DNA from: Clostridia bacterium
GTDB lineage: Bacteria; Bacillota; Clostridia; Christensenellales; Aristaeellaceae
Direction: 5' to 3'
DNA length: 5,212 nt
Assembly (NCBI GenBank): GCA_009776385.1
Contig: WRFT01000140.1
Span: forward strand, 1-5,212
The position numbers and the translations under genes are program-made. This document shows, piece by piece, positions 1-5,150 of this stretch (positions are counted from its first letter, which is position 1; each line of letters opens with the position of its first letter). Below the pieces are notes generated by a model that made no database searches, was not told where the DNA came from, and saw only the letters and a program-made list of their open reading frames with translations.

Positions 1-152
1 AACAGGAGTTGCTCAATAATATATCGGCGGTACAGATCAACCCGGATGCAAGCATCATCGCCGCCATAGACGATTTGAGCCTGCCGGTGCTGAGGCTGTT
101 GGGAAACAATCCGGATTATTATGAAAACGGTAGCCGGCCCCGAAGTTGGTAA
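1..152 (+). CDS. C-terminal end of an unidentified protein (5' truncated)
   Basis: The frame beginning at base 3 is open from the window edge for 49 codons and ends at TAA 150-152. The tail reads with normal coding character (for example PDASIIAAIDDLSLPVLRLL, then ending in SRPRSW) and has no low-complexity stretch; the other two forward frames stop within the first 70 bases. I do not recognise the family from this short C-terminus. It has no membrane segment or clear motif. It lies on the same strand as the sugar-transport genes, 105 bases before the binding-protein start, so it may belong to the same locus, for example as a regulator or sugar enzyme; that is only inference from position. 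Confidence 0.55.
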   Translation, partial: QELLNNISAVQINPDASIIAAIDDLSLPVLRLLGNNPDYYENGSRPRSW

Positions 153-165
153 ACAACGGATATCG

Positions 166-185
166 CATACATGCTCATATGTATG
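166..185 (+). other. Inverted repeat / hairpin in the leader of the sugar-binding protein gene
   Basis: Perfect 7-base arms CATACAT (166-172) and ATGTATG (179-185) are separated by six bases. The element is flanked by a direct repeat of GATATCGC at 159-166 and 193-200. There is no T-run after it, so it is a poor intrinsic terminator for the gene ending at 152. It could be a dyad operator for a sugar-responsive regulator or an RNA hairpin. No convincing -35/-10 pair was found around it, so its role is open. Confidence 0.4.
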
Positions 186-198
186 TTAGCTAGATATC

Positions 199-230
199 GC
201 CGCCGCGTAAATACAATATGCGCAGGCGGC
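199..230 (+). other. GC-rich leader hairpin just upstream of the ribosome site
   Basis: GCCGCC (199-204) pairs with GGCGGC (225-230). After a one-base bulge (A224), GCG (205-207) pairs with CGC (221-223), closing a 13-base AT-rich loop. This gives about nine GC base pairs ending 12 bases before the Shine-Dalgarno site of the binding-protein gene. A stable 5' stem there could protect a heavily translated mRNA. A TACAAT at 212-217 sits in the loop but has no -35 partner at the right distance. Confidence 0.4.
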
Positions 231-242
231 AGGAAAATGAAC

Positions 243-250
243 AAGGAGGA
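243..250 (+). promoter_or_regulatory. Ribosome binding site that fixes the binding-protein start
   Basis: AAGGAGGA is a near-perfect Shine-Dalgarno sequence, with eight bases between its last G (249) and ATG 258. It marks 258 as the start rather than the in-frame ATG at 171 or the ATG at 237, and the signal peptide then begins directly at the new N-terminus. Confidence 0.9.
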
Positions 251-257
251 AAGTTAC

Positions 258-1589
258 ATGTTCAAACTGGTAAAGAAACCCCTTGCCGTGATACTGAGCC
301 TGCTCATGATGGTTTCGGTATTCGCGGGCTGCGCTCTGGCCGATGGCCCCATTGTACTGGATTTCCTGATGTACGTCTCCGGCGCGCACAACGGCGCGGC
401 GCGGTATCAGGCGATGGTTGACCGCTTCAACGAGAAGTATGCCGGTCAGTACGAAGTGGTCATTCAACCGATCATTCAGGATGACTATGACGCCAAGGTA
501 AAGCAGTTGGCGGGCGTCGGACAAATGCCCACTTTGATGTACAGCATGAATGACTCCGGATGGGTCAGCGATTATGTCGCCAACAACCAGCTTTCCTACG
601 ACTTTGGCCCGTGGCTGGAGGAGCATCCCGAAATCAAAGATCTCCTCATCCCGCAGTCGTTGGAATTCTGCACCAGGGGCGGACGGGTGTACTGCCTGCC
701 CATGCTAACCGTAAGCCCCATCGGCTTGTTCTACAACACGGCGGTCTACAATCCGGACAAGGCCATCGGTGATATGACGCTGGAAGAGTTCACCGAATCC
801 CTGGGCGACCTGAAAATCAGCTTCATGACAGCCGAAAATGCCTGGGGTACCATGTTGTTCTTCAGCTCCTTGCTTGGCGCGGAGCCCGGCGGGGTGGAAC
901 TGTTATCGCAATATGGGCTTGACGGCTACTTCATTACGGATTTCTCCGATCCCCTTTGGTTAAGCGCCGTCACCAAACTTCAGGAAGTCTTGCAAGGCTA
1001 TGCCGCCTCCAACACCATAGGCGCCGCCTTTGCGGACGCGCAAAACCTGTTTGTCGGAAATGTGACCGCGGCCATCATGAACGGCCCTTGGATGTTCGGC
1101 CAGTTCGATCCGAACAACGCGGACGCGGTCGCTAACTGGAGCAACGATTTTGACGGCACCAAGGTAAAGGCCGCCATTTATCCGAACAACATCTGCGTAT
1201 CAACAGACTATGTATTAGGCCAATACTGGATTTCCGAAGCCGCTTCCGATGAGCAAAAAGAAGTCGCCTTGGCCTTCATCGAGTTCGTTTACCAACCGGA
1301 AGAACTGGAGCTTCGTATGCTGCAGGAAGGCAATGTGTGCCCGAACTACAAGCCGAGCGACGCGTTCCTGGAAGCCGCCGCGGAAAACCCGCTGCTGCAA
1401 AGCTATCTGGGCTCATTTAACGAAAACACCGTATACGCGCCCCGCTTCGATATGGTCGTTTATGACTCCGTGTCGAATCCCGGATTCCCGAACCTGCTTC
1501 CCGGCTTAATCATGGGTACGATGACGCCCCAAGAATTTGTGGATGAACTGGCCAGGTTCTCCCTGGAAGCCCAGGCGCAGGGGCACTGA
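258..1589 (+). CDS. Extracellular sugar-binding lipoprotein of a CUT1 ABC importer
   Basis: This is the 443-residue solute-binding component of a carbohydrate ABC transporter; it captures sugar outside the cell and delivers it to the two permeases encoded downstream. The N-terminus has a signal peptide: basic residues K3, K6 and K7, a hydrophobic core at about 9-23, and a lipobox-like VFAGC with the acylated cysteine at residue 25. The lipobox is slightly atypical, with F at -3. An ALA just after it (26-28) offers an alternative signal peptidase I site. Mature features fit family 1 binding proteins of about 400-450 residues: the QAMVDRFNEKY region near the N-terminus, the GLFYNTAVY segment in the middle, and NGPW at 275-278, a familiar signature of this family. 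The start was chosen from the AAGGAGGA site at 243-250. The stop is TGA, so UGA is a normal stop here. Substrate unknown: binding-site residues cannot be assigned by eye. Confidence 0.92.
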   Translation: MFKLVKKPLAVILSLLMMVSVFAGCALADGPIVLDFLMYVSGAHNGAARYQAMVDRFNEKYAGQYEVVIQPIIQDDYDAKVKQLAGVGQMPTLMYSMNDSGWVSDYVANNQLSYDFGPWLEEHPEIKDLLIPQSLEFCTRGGRVYCLPMLTVSPIGLFYNTAVYNPDKAIGDMTLEEFTESLGDLKISFMTAENAWGTMLFFSSLLGAEPGGVELLSQYGLDGYFITDFSDPLWLSAVTKLQEVLQGYAASNTIGAAFADAQNLFVGNVTAAIMNGPWMFGQFDPNNADAVANWSNDFDGTKVKAAIYPNNICVSTDYVLGQYWISEAASDEQKEVALAFIEFVYQPEELELRMLQEGNVCPNYKPSDAFLEAAAENPLLQSYLGSFNENTVYAPRFDMVVYDSVSNPGFPNLLPGLIMGTMTPQEFVDELARFSLEAQAQGH

Positions 1590-1609
1590 GCCATAAAGTC
1601 TTCAACAAC

Positions 1610-1681
1610 CGTTGATTAGCATTGGTTAATAACAGGCGGGGTGGAGACCCCGTACAGCGTCGGTTGACATGTTAATCAACG
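1610..1681 (+). other. Long imperfect inverted repeat with inner hairpin between binding-protein and permease genes
   Basis: Arms of 13 bases at 1610-1622 and 1669-1681 pair fully in RNA if one G-U pair (1619 with 1672) is allowed. Inside lies a second hairpin, CGGGGT (1637-1642) with ACCCCG (1647-1652), closed by a GGAG tetraloop. An alternative six-base stem, CAACCG (1606-1611) with CGGTTG (1661-1666), would exclude the outer stem. There is no T-run behind the structure, so it is not a classical terminator. Its place, 21 bases after the binding-protein stop, suits an mRNA-stabilising or processing element that keeps binding protein in excess over permeases; E. coli malE-malF has analogous intergenic repeats. 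A DNA operator is also possible. Confidence 0.5.
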
Positions 1682-1713
1682 ATTTCCCAACTCAAATATA
1701 CTCCCCTCTCCTG

Positions 1714-1722
1714 TGATATGCT
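1714..1722 (+). promoter_or_regulatory. Possible extended -10 element for the permease genes
   Basis: TGATATGCT matches an extended -10 (TG, one base, then TATGCT, four of six to TATAAT). At a 17-base spacing the -35 position reads AAATAT, which is poor, so only the -10 supports it. If real, transcription would start near 1729 and give a short leader covering the micro-ORF. It would let the permeases be expressed apart from the binding protein. Confidence 0.22.
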
Positions 1723-1731
1723 AAAATAAGC

Positions 1732-1759
1732 AGGAGGGGGGATGTATTGTTGCAAATGA
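1732..1759 (+). other. Strong Shine-Dalgarno site followed by a five-codon micro-ORF (MYCCK)
   Basis: AGGAGG at 1732-1737 is followed four bases later by ATG 1742, which reads MYCCK and then two TGA codons (1757-1762). The frame is the same as that of the downstream permease, whose likely start lies 33 bases after the second TGA. The Shine-Dalgarno site is stronger than the one directly before the permease, so it may serve a leader peptide or a translational standby site. The spacing is short, and chance occurrence in a G-rich stretch is possible. Confidence 0.25.
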
Positions 1760-1780
1760 TGATACAACGTGCAAGAAGAC

Positions 1781-1790
1781 AAAGGGGTGA
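1781..1790 (+). promoter_or_regulatory. Ribosome binding site that decides the first permease start
   Basis: AAAGGGGTGA resembles the AAAGGAGGTGA consensus with a base missing, and is followed five bases later by GTG 1796. The earlier in-frame GTG codons at 1769 and 1787 lack a comparable site at the correct distance, and ATG 1794 runs straight into TGA. Confidence 0.6.
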
Positions 1791-1795
1791 AGCAT

Positions 1796-2713
1796 GTGAA
1801 GCCGGAACCGCGTGGAAACCAAGCCGTTAAGCCTATAGGTCTGACCCACAAGCAGAAAAACCTGATTTGGATTTGGATTTTTCTTCTCCCTTCCATTGCC
1901 GCATTCCTTGCTTTTTACCTGATGCCTATTATTACGCTGATTGCGACGGGCTTTACCAGGTGGGATGGTTCAAGGCCGCCCACATACAACGGAATTAACA
2001 ACTATGTGTCGCTCTTTAACAGCGTCGCCTTTAAAAAATCCATTCAAAATCTTTTAGTTTGGACGCTGGTGGCCGCAACAGTCCATGTGGCGTATTCCGT
2101 GCTCATCGCGGTATACCTTTACAAAAAGCCCTTCGGCGGCCGCTTTGTGCGCGTCATCTACATGGTTCCCAATATTATCGCTCCCGCCGCGTGGGCCATG
2201 ATTTACAGATACTTCTATAACCAGGATATCGGCATTGTCAATCATGTCGTCAGGATTTTTAGCCCCGGTTATTCGGTCCCCTGGTTATATGTGTCGCCGC
2301 ATGCCATGGTCGCCGTTACCATGACCTGGGTGTTCTATGGGGTTGTGGGAACGTTAATCGTGCTGGGGGACTTGATGGCCATACCCGCCGAACTGCACGA
2401 AGCCGCCAGAATAGACGGCGCAAGCGACTGGAAAATTACAAGAATGATTAATCTTCCGCTATGCCGGATTTCGATAGGAACCAACATACTGCTTTCCATC
2501 AACGCCAGAATTACCATGTATGAGATGATTCGCTTTACAACGCGCGGCGGCCCCATCAACGATACATGGAATCTTCCGCTCATCCTGACGGACGCTATCA
2601 ATAACAGCAATTACGGCTACGCGAATGCCGTGGGGTCCATCATGTTTGCCTTCGGGTTGATCGTTCTGATTATTATTAACAGAGCGCTGAGAATGCATGA
2701 AAGCGTCTACTAA
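1796..2713 (+). CDS. Sugar ABC transporter permease, MalF/UgpA type
   Basis: This is one of the two inner-membrane channel subunits of the sugar importer, 305 residues from GTG 1796, close to the usual 290-310 for the family. After a polar, basic N-terminus of about 22 residues come hydrophobic segments at roughly 23-52, 82-108, 117-139, 168-192, 225-240 and 278-297, consistent with the six-helix MetI-like fold. The cytoplasmic coupling (EAA) loop is intact at 202-222: EAARIDG, then I218, L220 and P221. This is where the ATPase docks. The RGGP near 250-253 is also usual in this subfamily. The gene lies 206 bases after the binding-protein gene and 20 bases before the second permease, so the permeases are clearly co-transcribed. 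Starts at GTG 1769 or 1787 are possible but have weaker ribosome sites. Confidence 0.93.
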   Translation: MKPEPRGNQAVKPIGLTHKQKNLIWIWIFLLPSIAAFLAFYLMPIITLIATGFTRWDGSRPPTYNGINNYVSLFNSVAFKKSIQNLLVWTLVAATVHVAYSVLIAVYLYKKPFGGRFVRVIYMVPNIIAPAAWAMIYRYFYNQDIGIVNHVVRIFSPGYSVPWLYVSPHAMVAVTMTWVFYGVVGTLIVLGDLMAIPAELHEAARIDGASDWKITRMINLPLCRISIGTNILLSINARITMYEMIRFTTRGGPINDTWNLPLILTDAINNSNYGYANAVGSIMFAFGLIVLIIINRALRMHESVY

Positions 2714-2733
2714 AAGCAAAGGGGGGGCGGCAC

Positions 2734-3567
2734 ATGAAAAATTCATCGCACGCTCTGTCAAAATCTGTGATGTATGCTGTTTTGCTGTTCACGGTCATCG
2801 TTTCGGGCTTCCCCATCATGTGGGTGATAATGTCTTCGTTTAAAACGAACGCGCAAATTTTGTCCAATCCCTTTTCGCTGCCTACCGGTTTTATTTTTAG
2901 CGGGTATGAAAGAGCCTGGAAGTATTGCAAGTTTCCAACCATCTACACAAACTCGTTTACCATCGCTCTTTCCGCCACGTTTATCTCGCTGGTCATTTTC
3001 TCGATGGCCGCGTATGTGATTGCCAAATACCAATTCAAAGGCAGAAACTTATTGTATTCTCTGTTTGTGTTAACTTTACTGGTGCCCACCATGGCAAGGG
3101 CACAGCCGATATTAAGGTTAATCGTCGGTATGAACCTGTATGACACACCATTAGCGCTGATCCTTGTATATGCCACAACGGGCATGGCTACCTGCCTGTT
3201 TGTACTGCGGGCTACATTCATGACGATTCCGCTGGAGTTCAGCGAAGCCGCTTGGCTGGAGGGCGCGGGTTTTATAAAAACATTCCTGTTGATTAACCTG
3301 CCTATGGCCAAATCGGGATTGGCTACGGCAGGTACATTGCTGTTTTTGGCTAATTGGAACGAGTATTATTACGCCATGCTGCTGACGATGAAGGAGGTTA
3401 ACCGTACCGTCCCCTTCGCGATTACTTATTTTGATAACACGTTTAACTTCGATTATACCAGTATGTTCGCGGCGCTCACATTGGTCATTGTACCGGCGCT
3501 GATTGTCTATGCTATTTTTCAAGAGCAGGTTGCCGCCAGCCTGGTTGCCTCGGGCGTGAAGGGATAA
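2734..3567 (+). CDS. Sugar ABC transporter permease, MalG/UgpE type
   Basis: This is the second channel subunit, 277 residues, the normal length for this family. Hydrophobic segments lie at about 11-34, 71-98, 106-128, 138-160, 195-217 and 243-264. The EAA coupling loop is intact at 171-190: EAAWLEGAG, then I187, L189 and P190. Other family marks are PIMWVIMSSFK after the first helix (27-37), NWNEYYYAM at 208-215, and a C-terminus ending in ASGVKG, typical of MalG-like subunits. ATG 2734 follows an A/G-rich AAAGGGGGGG stretch (2718-2727) that serves as the ribosome site. It should pair with the permease encoded just upstream to form the heterodimeric pore. No ATPase gene or sugar-cleaving enzyme follows, so the operon ends here in this window. 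Confidence 0.93.
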   Translation: MKNSSHALSKSVMYAVLLFTVIVSGFPIMWVIMSSFKTNAQILSNPFSLPTGFIFSGYERAWKYCKFPTIYTNSFTIALSATFISLVIFSMAAYVIAKYQFKGRNLLYSLFVLTLLVPTMARAQPILRLIVGMNLYDTPLALILVYATTGMATCLFVLRATFMTIPLEFSEAAWLEGAGFIKTFLLINLPMAKSGLATAGTLLFLANWNEYYYAMLLTMKEVNRTVPFAITYFDNTFNFDYTSMFAALTLVIVPALIVYAIFQEQVAASLVASGVKG

Positions 3568-3600
3568 ACAGAGTATCCGGGAGGGTACGCCCTATTATTA
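3552..3600 (+). terminator. Weak terminator candidate after the sugar-transport operon
   Basis: GTATCC (3573-3578) pairs with GGGTAC (3583-3588) through a GGGA loop, using one G-U pair. An outer stem GGGCGT (3552-3557, inside the last codons of the permease) can pair with ACGCCC (3587-3592). The sequence that follows, TATTATTATCGG and later TAGTTTTA, is T-rich but not a clean T-run. This is the only plausible stop signal for the operon in the gap, though a poor one. Confidence 0.3.
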
Positions 3601-3779
3601 TCGGTAGTTTTATGGGGCGAGTGCAGATGTCGTCCCTGTTTCAGCTAAAGCGCTTCCGGCGGCAGGCTGCCGCAAAAACTAATCTGTCTGTTAATAAGTA
3701 GAGATGCTCTCAATACCGCTCTTTCTTCCATAGTTGAGGAACTTTTCTTTGTACTCAATAGGGTATAGGATATATCTTG
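3568..3779. other. Convergent intergenic gap, mostly unassigned
   Basis: This gap separates the + strand transport operon from the - strand Fic gene. Besides the terminator candidate it holds a perfect GC hairpin (GCGGCA 3659-3664, loop GGC, TGCCGC 3668-3673) with no T-run on the correct side in either direction. It also holds an AAGCGCTT palindrome (3648-3655) within a partial match to a catabolite-repression (cre) box at 3645-3658. A 24-codon frame at 3627-3701 has no good ribosome site, and I do not call it a gene. Confidence 0.5.
3691..3777 (-). pseudogene. Possible remnant of a transposase-like N-terminus downstream of fic
   Basis: On the minus strand, a 28-codon stretch directly after the Fic stop reads YPIEYKEKFLNYGRKSG and then IESISTY before TAA (3691-3693). 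The pattern of YP-(I)E-(Y/F)K-K-L-Y-G followed by an amphipathic stretch resembles the first helices of HTH transposase or recombinase N-termini from Bacillota. It has no proper start in this frame: an ATG within the Fic 3' end opens a different frame, which runs into TGA. If real, it is a decayed fragment. The match is by eye and short, and chance is a serious alternative. Confidence 0.2.
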
Positions 3780-4826
3780 CTATGACCGCCTGACATATTT
3801 TGTGTTCTTACCCGTACCTACCTTGTTCGCCGTTCCATTCCTAACCATCGCGGCGAGGGCTGCTTCCACGGTCGTAGGGCTGACGTCGGGCAGGACATAG
3901 CAAATCTCCTGCTTGGAGATTGGAAGGAGGCTGTTCAGAACGGTCGCTTCAATCCGTTCCCGCTTGTTTACCTTCTTCGCCTGTACCACAGCGAACCGCT
4001 TATCAAGCTCTTTGTAGCAGTATAATAGTGTGACTGTAAAGTTATTAATAAATGAGAAATAGCTGCTTATGTTTTCATGCCAGCCGTCGGAAGACAGGCG
4101 TAGGGCTTCGTAATAATCCCACTTACCCTTATTGATCTGTTCCTCAAACGAGATGTATTTCCCCGCGTCGAAATCGTTCTTGTAAAGCAATAGCAGAGAG
4201 ATTAGACGGCTTATCCTTCCGTTGCCATCTGTGAACGGGTGGATGCAGAGGAAGTCTAGTACGAAACACGGGATCAGCAGAAGCTGGTTAATATTGTAGT
4301 TGCTTCTCGCTTCCATATACGCGAGGATAAGCTGCTTCATCGAGGCAGCGGTTTCGTTGGCGGTGGTCGGCGCGAATCGCACCCGCCGCTGGCCGGCCGC
4401 ATCCATTTCCATGATGACATTGTCGCTTTGCTTGTATGTACCGCCGCTCATGGGGCTGTAGGAAAGCATGATTTCATGCAGCCGGAGGATGTCACGCTCA
4501 CGGATGTCAAGGTCGTCATGGTTCTCGTGTACCAGGTTAAGCGCGTCGCGGTATCCTGCGATCTCCATTTCGTTGTGATTGAGCGGCGTGCTGTTTTGGT
4601 TGACGATCTCATTAATGCGCTGGTCGGTGGTGATGATCCCCTCGATGGCGTTTGACCCCTTGACAGATTGCACCTTCGCAATACTTTCAAGCCGGGTGAA
4701 CACATCGGGGTAATTCTCCTTTAACCTGTGCTCCCGCGCGCGCAATTCGGTGATGGCGCTTACAATGTTCACAAAGCCGGCAGGGAGAAGCCCTCTTTCT
4801 AAAAATGTATAATCAAATTTTACCAC
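3780..4826 (-). CDS. Class II Fic family protein (AMP-transferase type) with C-terminal winged-helix region
   Basis: Fic enzymes usually transfer AMP from ATP to a hydroxyl on a target protein. This 348-residue protein has the complete active-site loop HPFTDGNGR at 196-204, with catalytic H196, acidic D200 for the metal, and R204 for the phosphates. An (S/T)xxxE(G/N) inhibitory motif, S58-NAI-E62-G63, lies N-terminal to the Fic core, which makes it class II: E62 should block ATP placement until relieved, so no separate antitoxin is needed. GGTYKQSDNVI (128-138) fits the target-docking flap. Residues 300-348 (ISKQEICYVL, then SPTTVEAALAAMVRNG) look like a winged helix, as in many Fic proteins of this length. 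GTG 4826 was chosen because GGGAGG (4838-4833 on this strand) lies six bases before it; the GTG at 4865 has no such site. Target unknown. The gene converges on the sugar operon and diverges from a broken acetyltransferase. Confidence 0.93.
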   Translation of the reverse strand: MVKFDYTFLERGLLPAGFVNIVSAITELRAREHRLKENYPDVFTRLESIAKVQSVKGSNAIEGIITTDQRINEIVNQNSTPLNHNEMEIAGYRDALNLVHENHDDLDIRERDILRLHEIMLSYSPMSGGTYKQSDNVIMEMDAAGQRRVRFAPTTANETAASMKQLILAYMEARSNYNINQLLLIPCFVLDFLCIHPFTDGNGRISRLISLLLLYKNDFDAGKYISFEEQINKGKWDYYEALRLSSDGWHENISSYFSFINNFTVTLLYCYKELDKRFAVVQAKKVNKRERIEATVLNSLLPISKQEICYVLPDVSPTTVEAALAAMVRNGTANKVGTGKNTKYVRRS

Positions 4827-4884
4827 ATTTAGCCTCCCATATGGTATTGCATATATTATCAACACGAATAGTGAGGGAATAGAT
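4827..4884. promoter_or_regulatory. Divergent spacer between fic and the broken acetyltransferase gene
   Basis: This AT-rich 58-base spacer must hold any promoters for both directions. On the minus strand, TGATAATAT (GATAAT at 4860-4855) is a fair -10, but its -35 position is poor. The GGGAGG ribosome site for fic is at 4838-4833. Dyads are CCATATGG (4837-4844), ATATG(N6)CATAT (4839-4854) and ATAGA-TATG-TCTAT (4879-4892), the last overlapping the acetyltransferase start. These may be operators, perhaps for the winged-helix part of Fic itself. That is speculation. Confidence 0.3.
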
Positions 4885-5087
4885 ATGTCTATAACGTTTA
4901 AAAACTATAACCCTAATCCTTTGTTCGGCGAGGATATTATGCCTTAAGAAAGTTCTTGATGAAGCTTGATAATCACAATTATCACTTTGGCCGTTGGGAT
5001 TGGATGATAACACACAGCTATCTGGATAAGAGCGGCTTACCGCGAATTGCTCCCCTCCCGCCCGCGTTATTGAAAGAAGCGTTGTGA
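4885..5087 (+). pseudogene. Broken GNAT-type N-acetyltransferase (N-terminal part, frameshifted and truncated)
   Basis: ATG 4885, seven bases after a GAGGG ribosome site, opens a 20-codon frame beginning MSITFKNYNPNPLFGED and stopping at TAA 4945. From about 4938 another frame continues smoothly as YALRKFLMKLD, then NHNYHFGRWDWMITHSYLD and KSGLPRI. Together these read like the start of a Clostridia GNAT-family acetyltransferase, where a GRWDWMITH-YLD block is familiar. Two extra bases (an AT repeat near 4936-4937), or one lost base, would explain the shift. After about PRI (5048) the sequence turns into an unrelated-looking PLPPALLKEAL tail and ends at TGA 5085-5087. Only some 65 codons remain of a protein usually several times longer, and the acetyl-CoA-binding part is missing. 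The family call is from memory of the motif, so moderate confidence; decay is well supported by the two frames. Confidence 0.55.
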
Positions 5088-5098
5088 TGCGATACACT
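5070..5098 (+). promoter_or_regulatory. Candidate sigma-70/sigma-A promoter for mnmG
   Basis: TTGAAA (5070-5075, five of six to consensus) and TACACT (5093-5098, four of six) are spaced by exactly 17 bases. Transcription would start near 5105 and leave a leader of about 46 bases before mnmG. The -35 box lies in the tail of the broken acetyltransferase frame. This is the best -35/-10 pair I found in the window. Confidence 0.4.
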
Positions 5099-5150
5099 AC
5101 CCAAGCCGGCGCGCTTTTAGGTAATCCGGCGGAAAGGGAACGCGAAACAC

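Noticed and set aside
171..257. Longer N-terminus for the sugar-binding protein from ATG 171
   Set aside because: It would add 29 residues in front of a normal signal peptide and has no ribosome site; AAGGAGGA correctly precedes ATG 258.
186..626. 146-codon open frame antisense to the binding-protein gene
   Set aside because: It mirrors the coding frame of a clear family gene, and its product resembles no family I know.
1664..1669. Perfect -35 hexamer TTGACA
   Set aside because: No -10-like hexamer lies 16-18 bases downstream; TATACT at 1697 is 27 bases away. The hexamer overlaps the inverted repeat arm and is probably coincidental.
3645..3658. Catabolite-repression (cre) box candidate CTAAAGCGCTTCCG
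   Set aside because: It lacks the leading TG and lies in a gap between the 3' ends of two convergent genes, where a cre site would have no gene to control.
3659..3673. GC-rich perfect hairpin as an intrinsic terminator
   Set aside because: The flanking AAAAA/TTTTT run is on the wrong side for termination on either strand.
4827..4865. Upstream GTG start (4865) adding 13 residues to Fic
   Set aside because: No ribosome site precedes it, and it would place the good GGGAGG site inside the coding sequence; GTG 4826 has correct spacing.
4885..4947. 20-residue peptide gene as a possible antitoxin for Fic
   Set aside because: The peptide continues in another frame into a recognisable acetyltransferase, and class II Fic proteins carry their own inhibitory helix.
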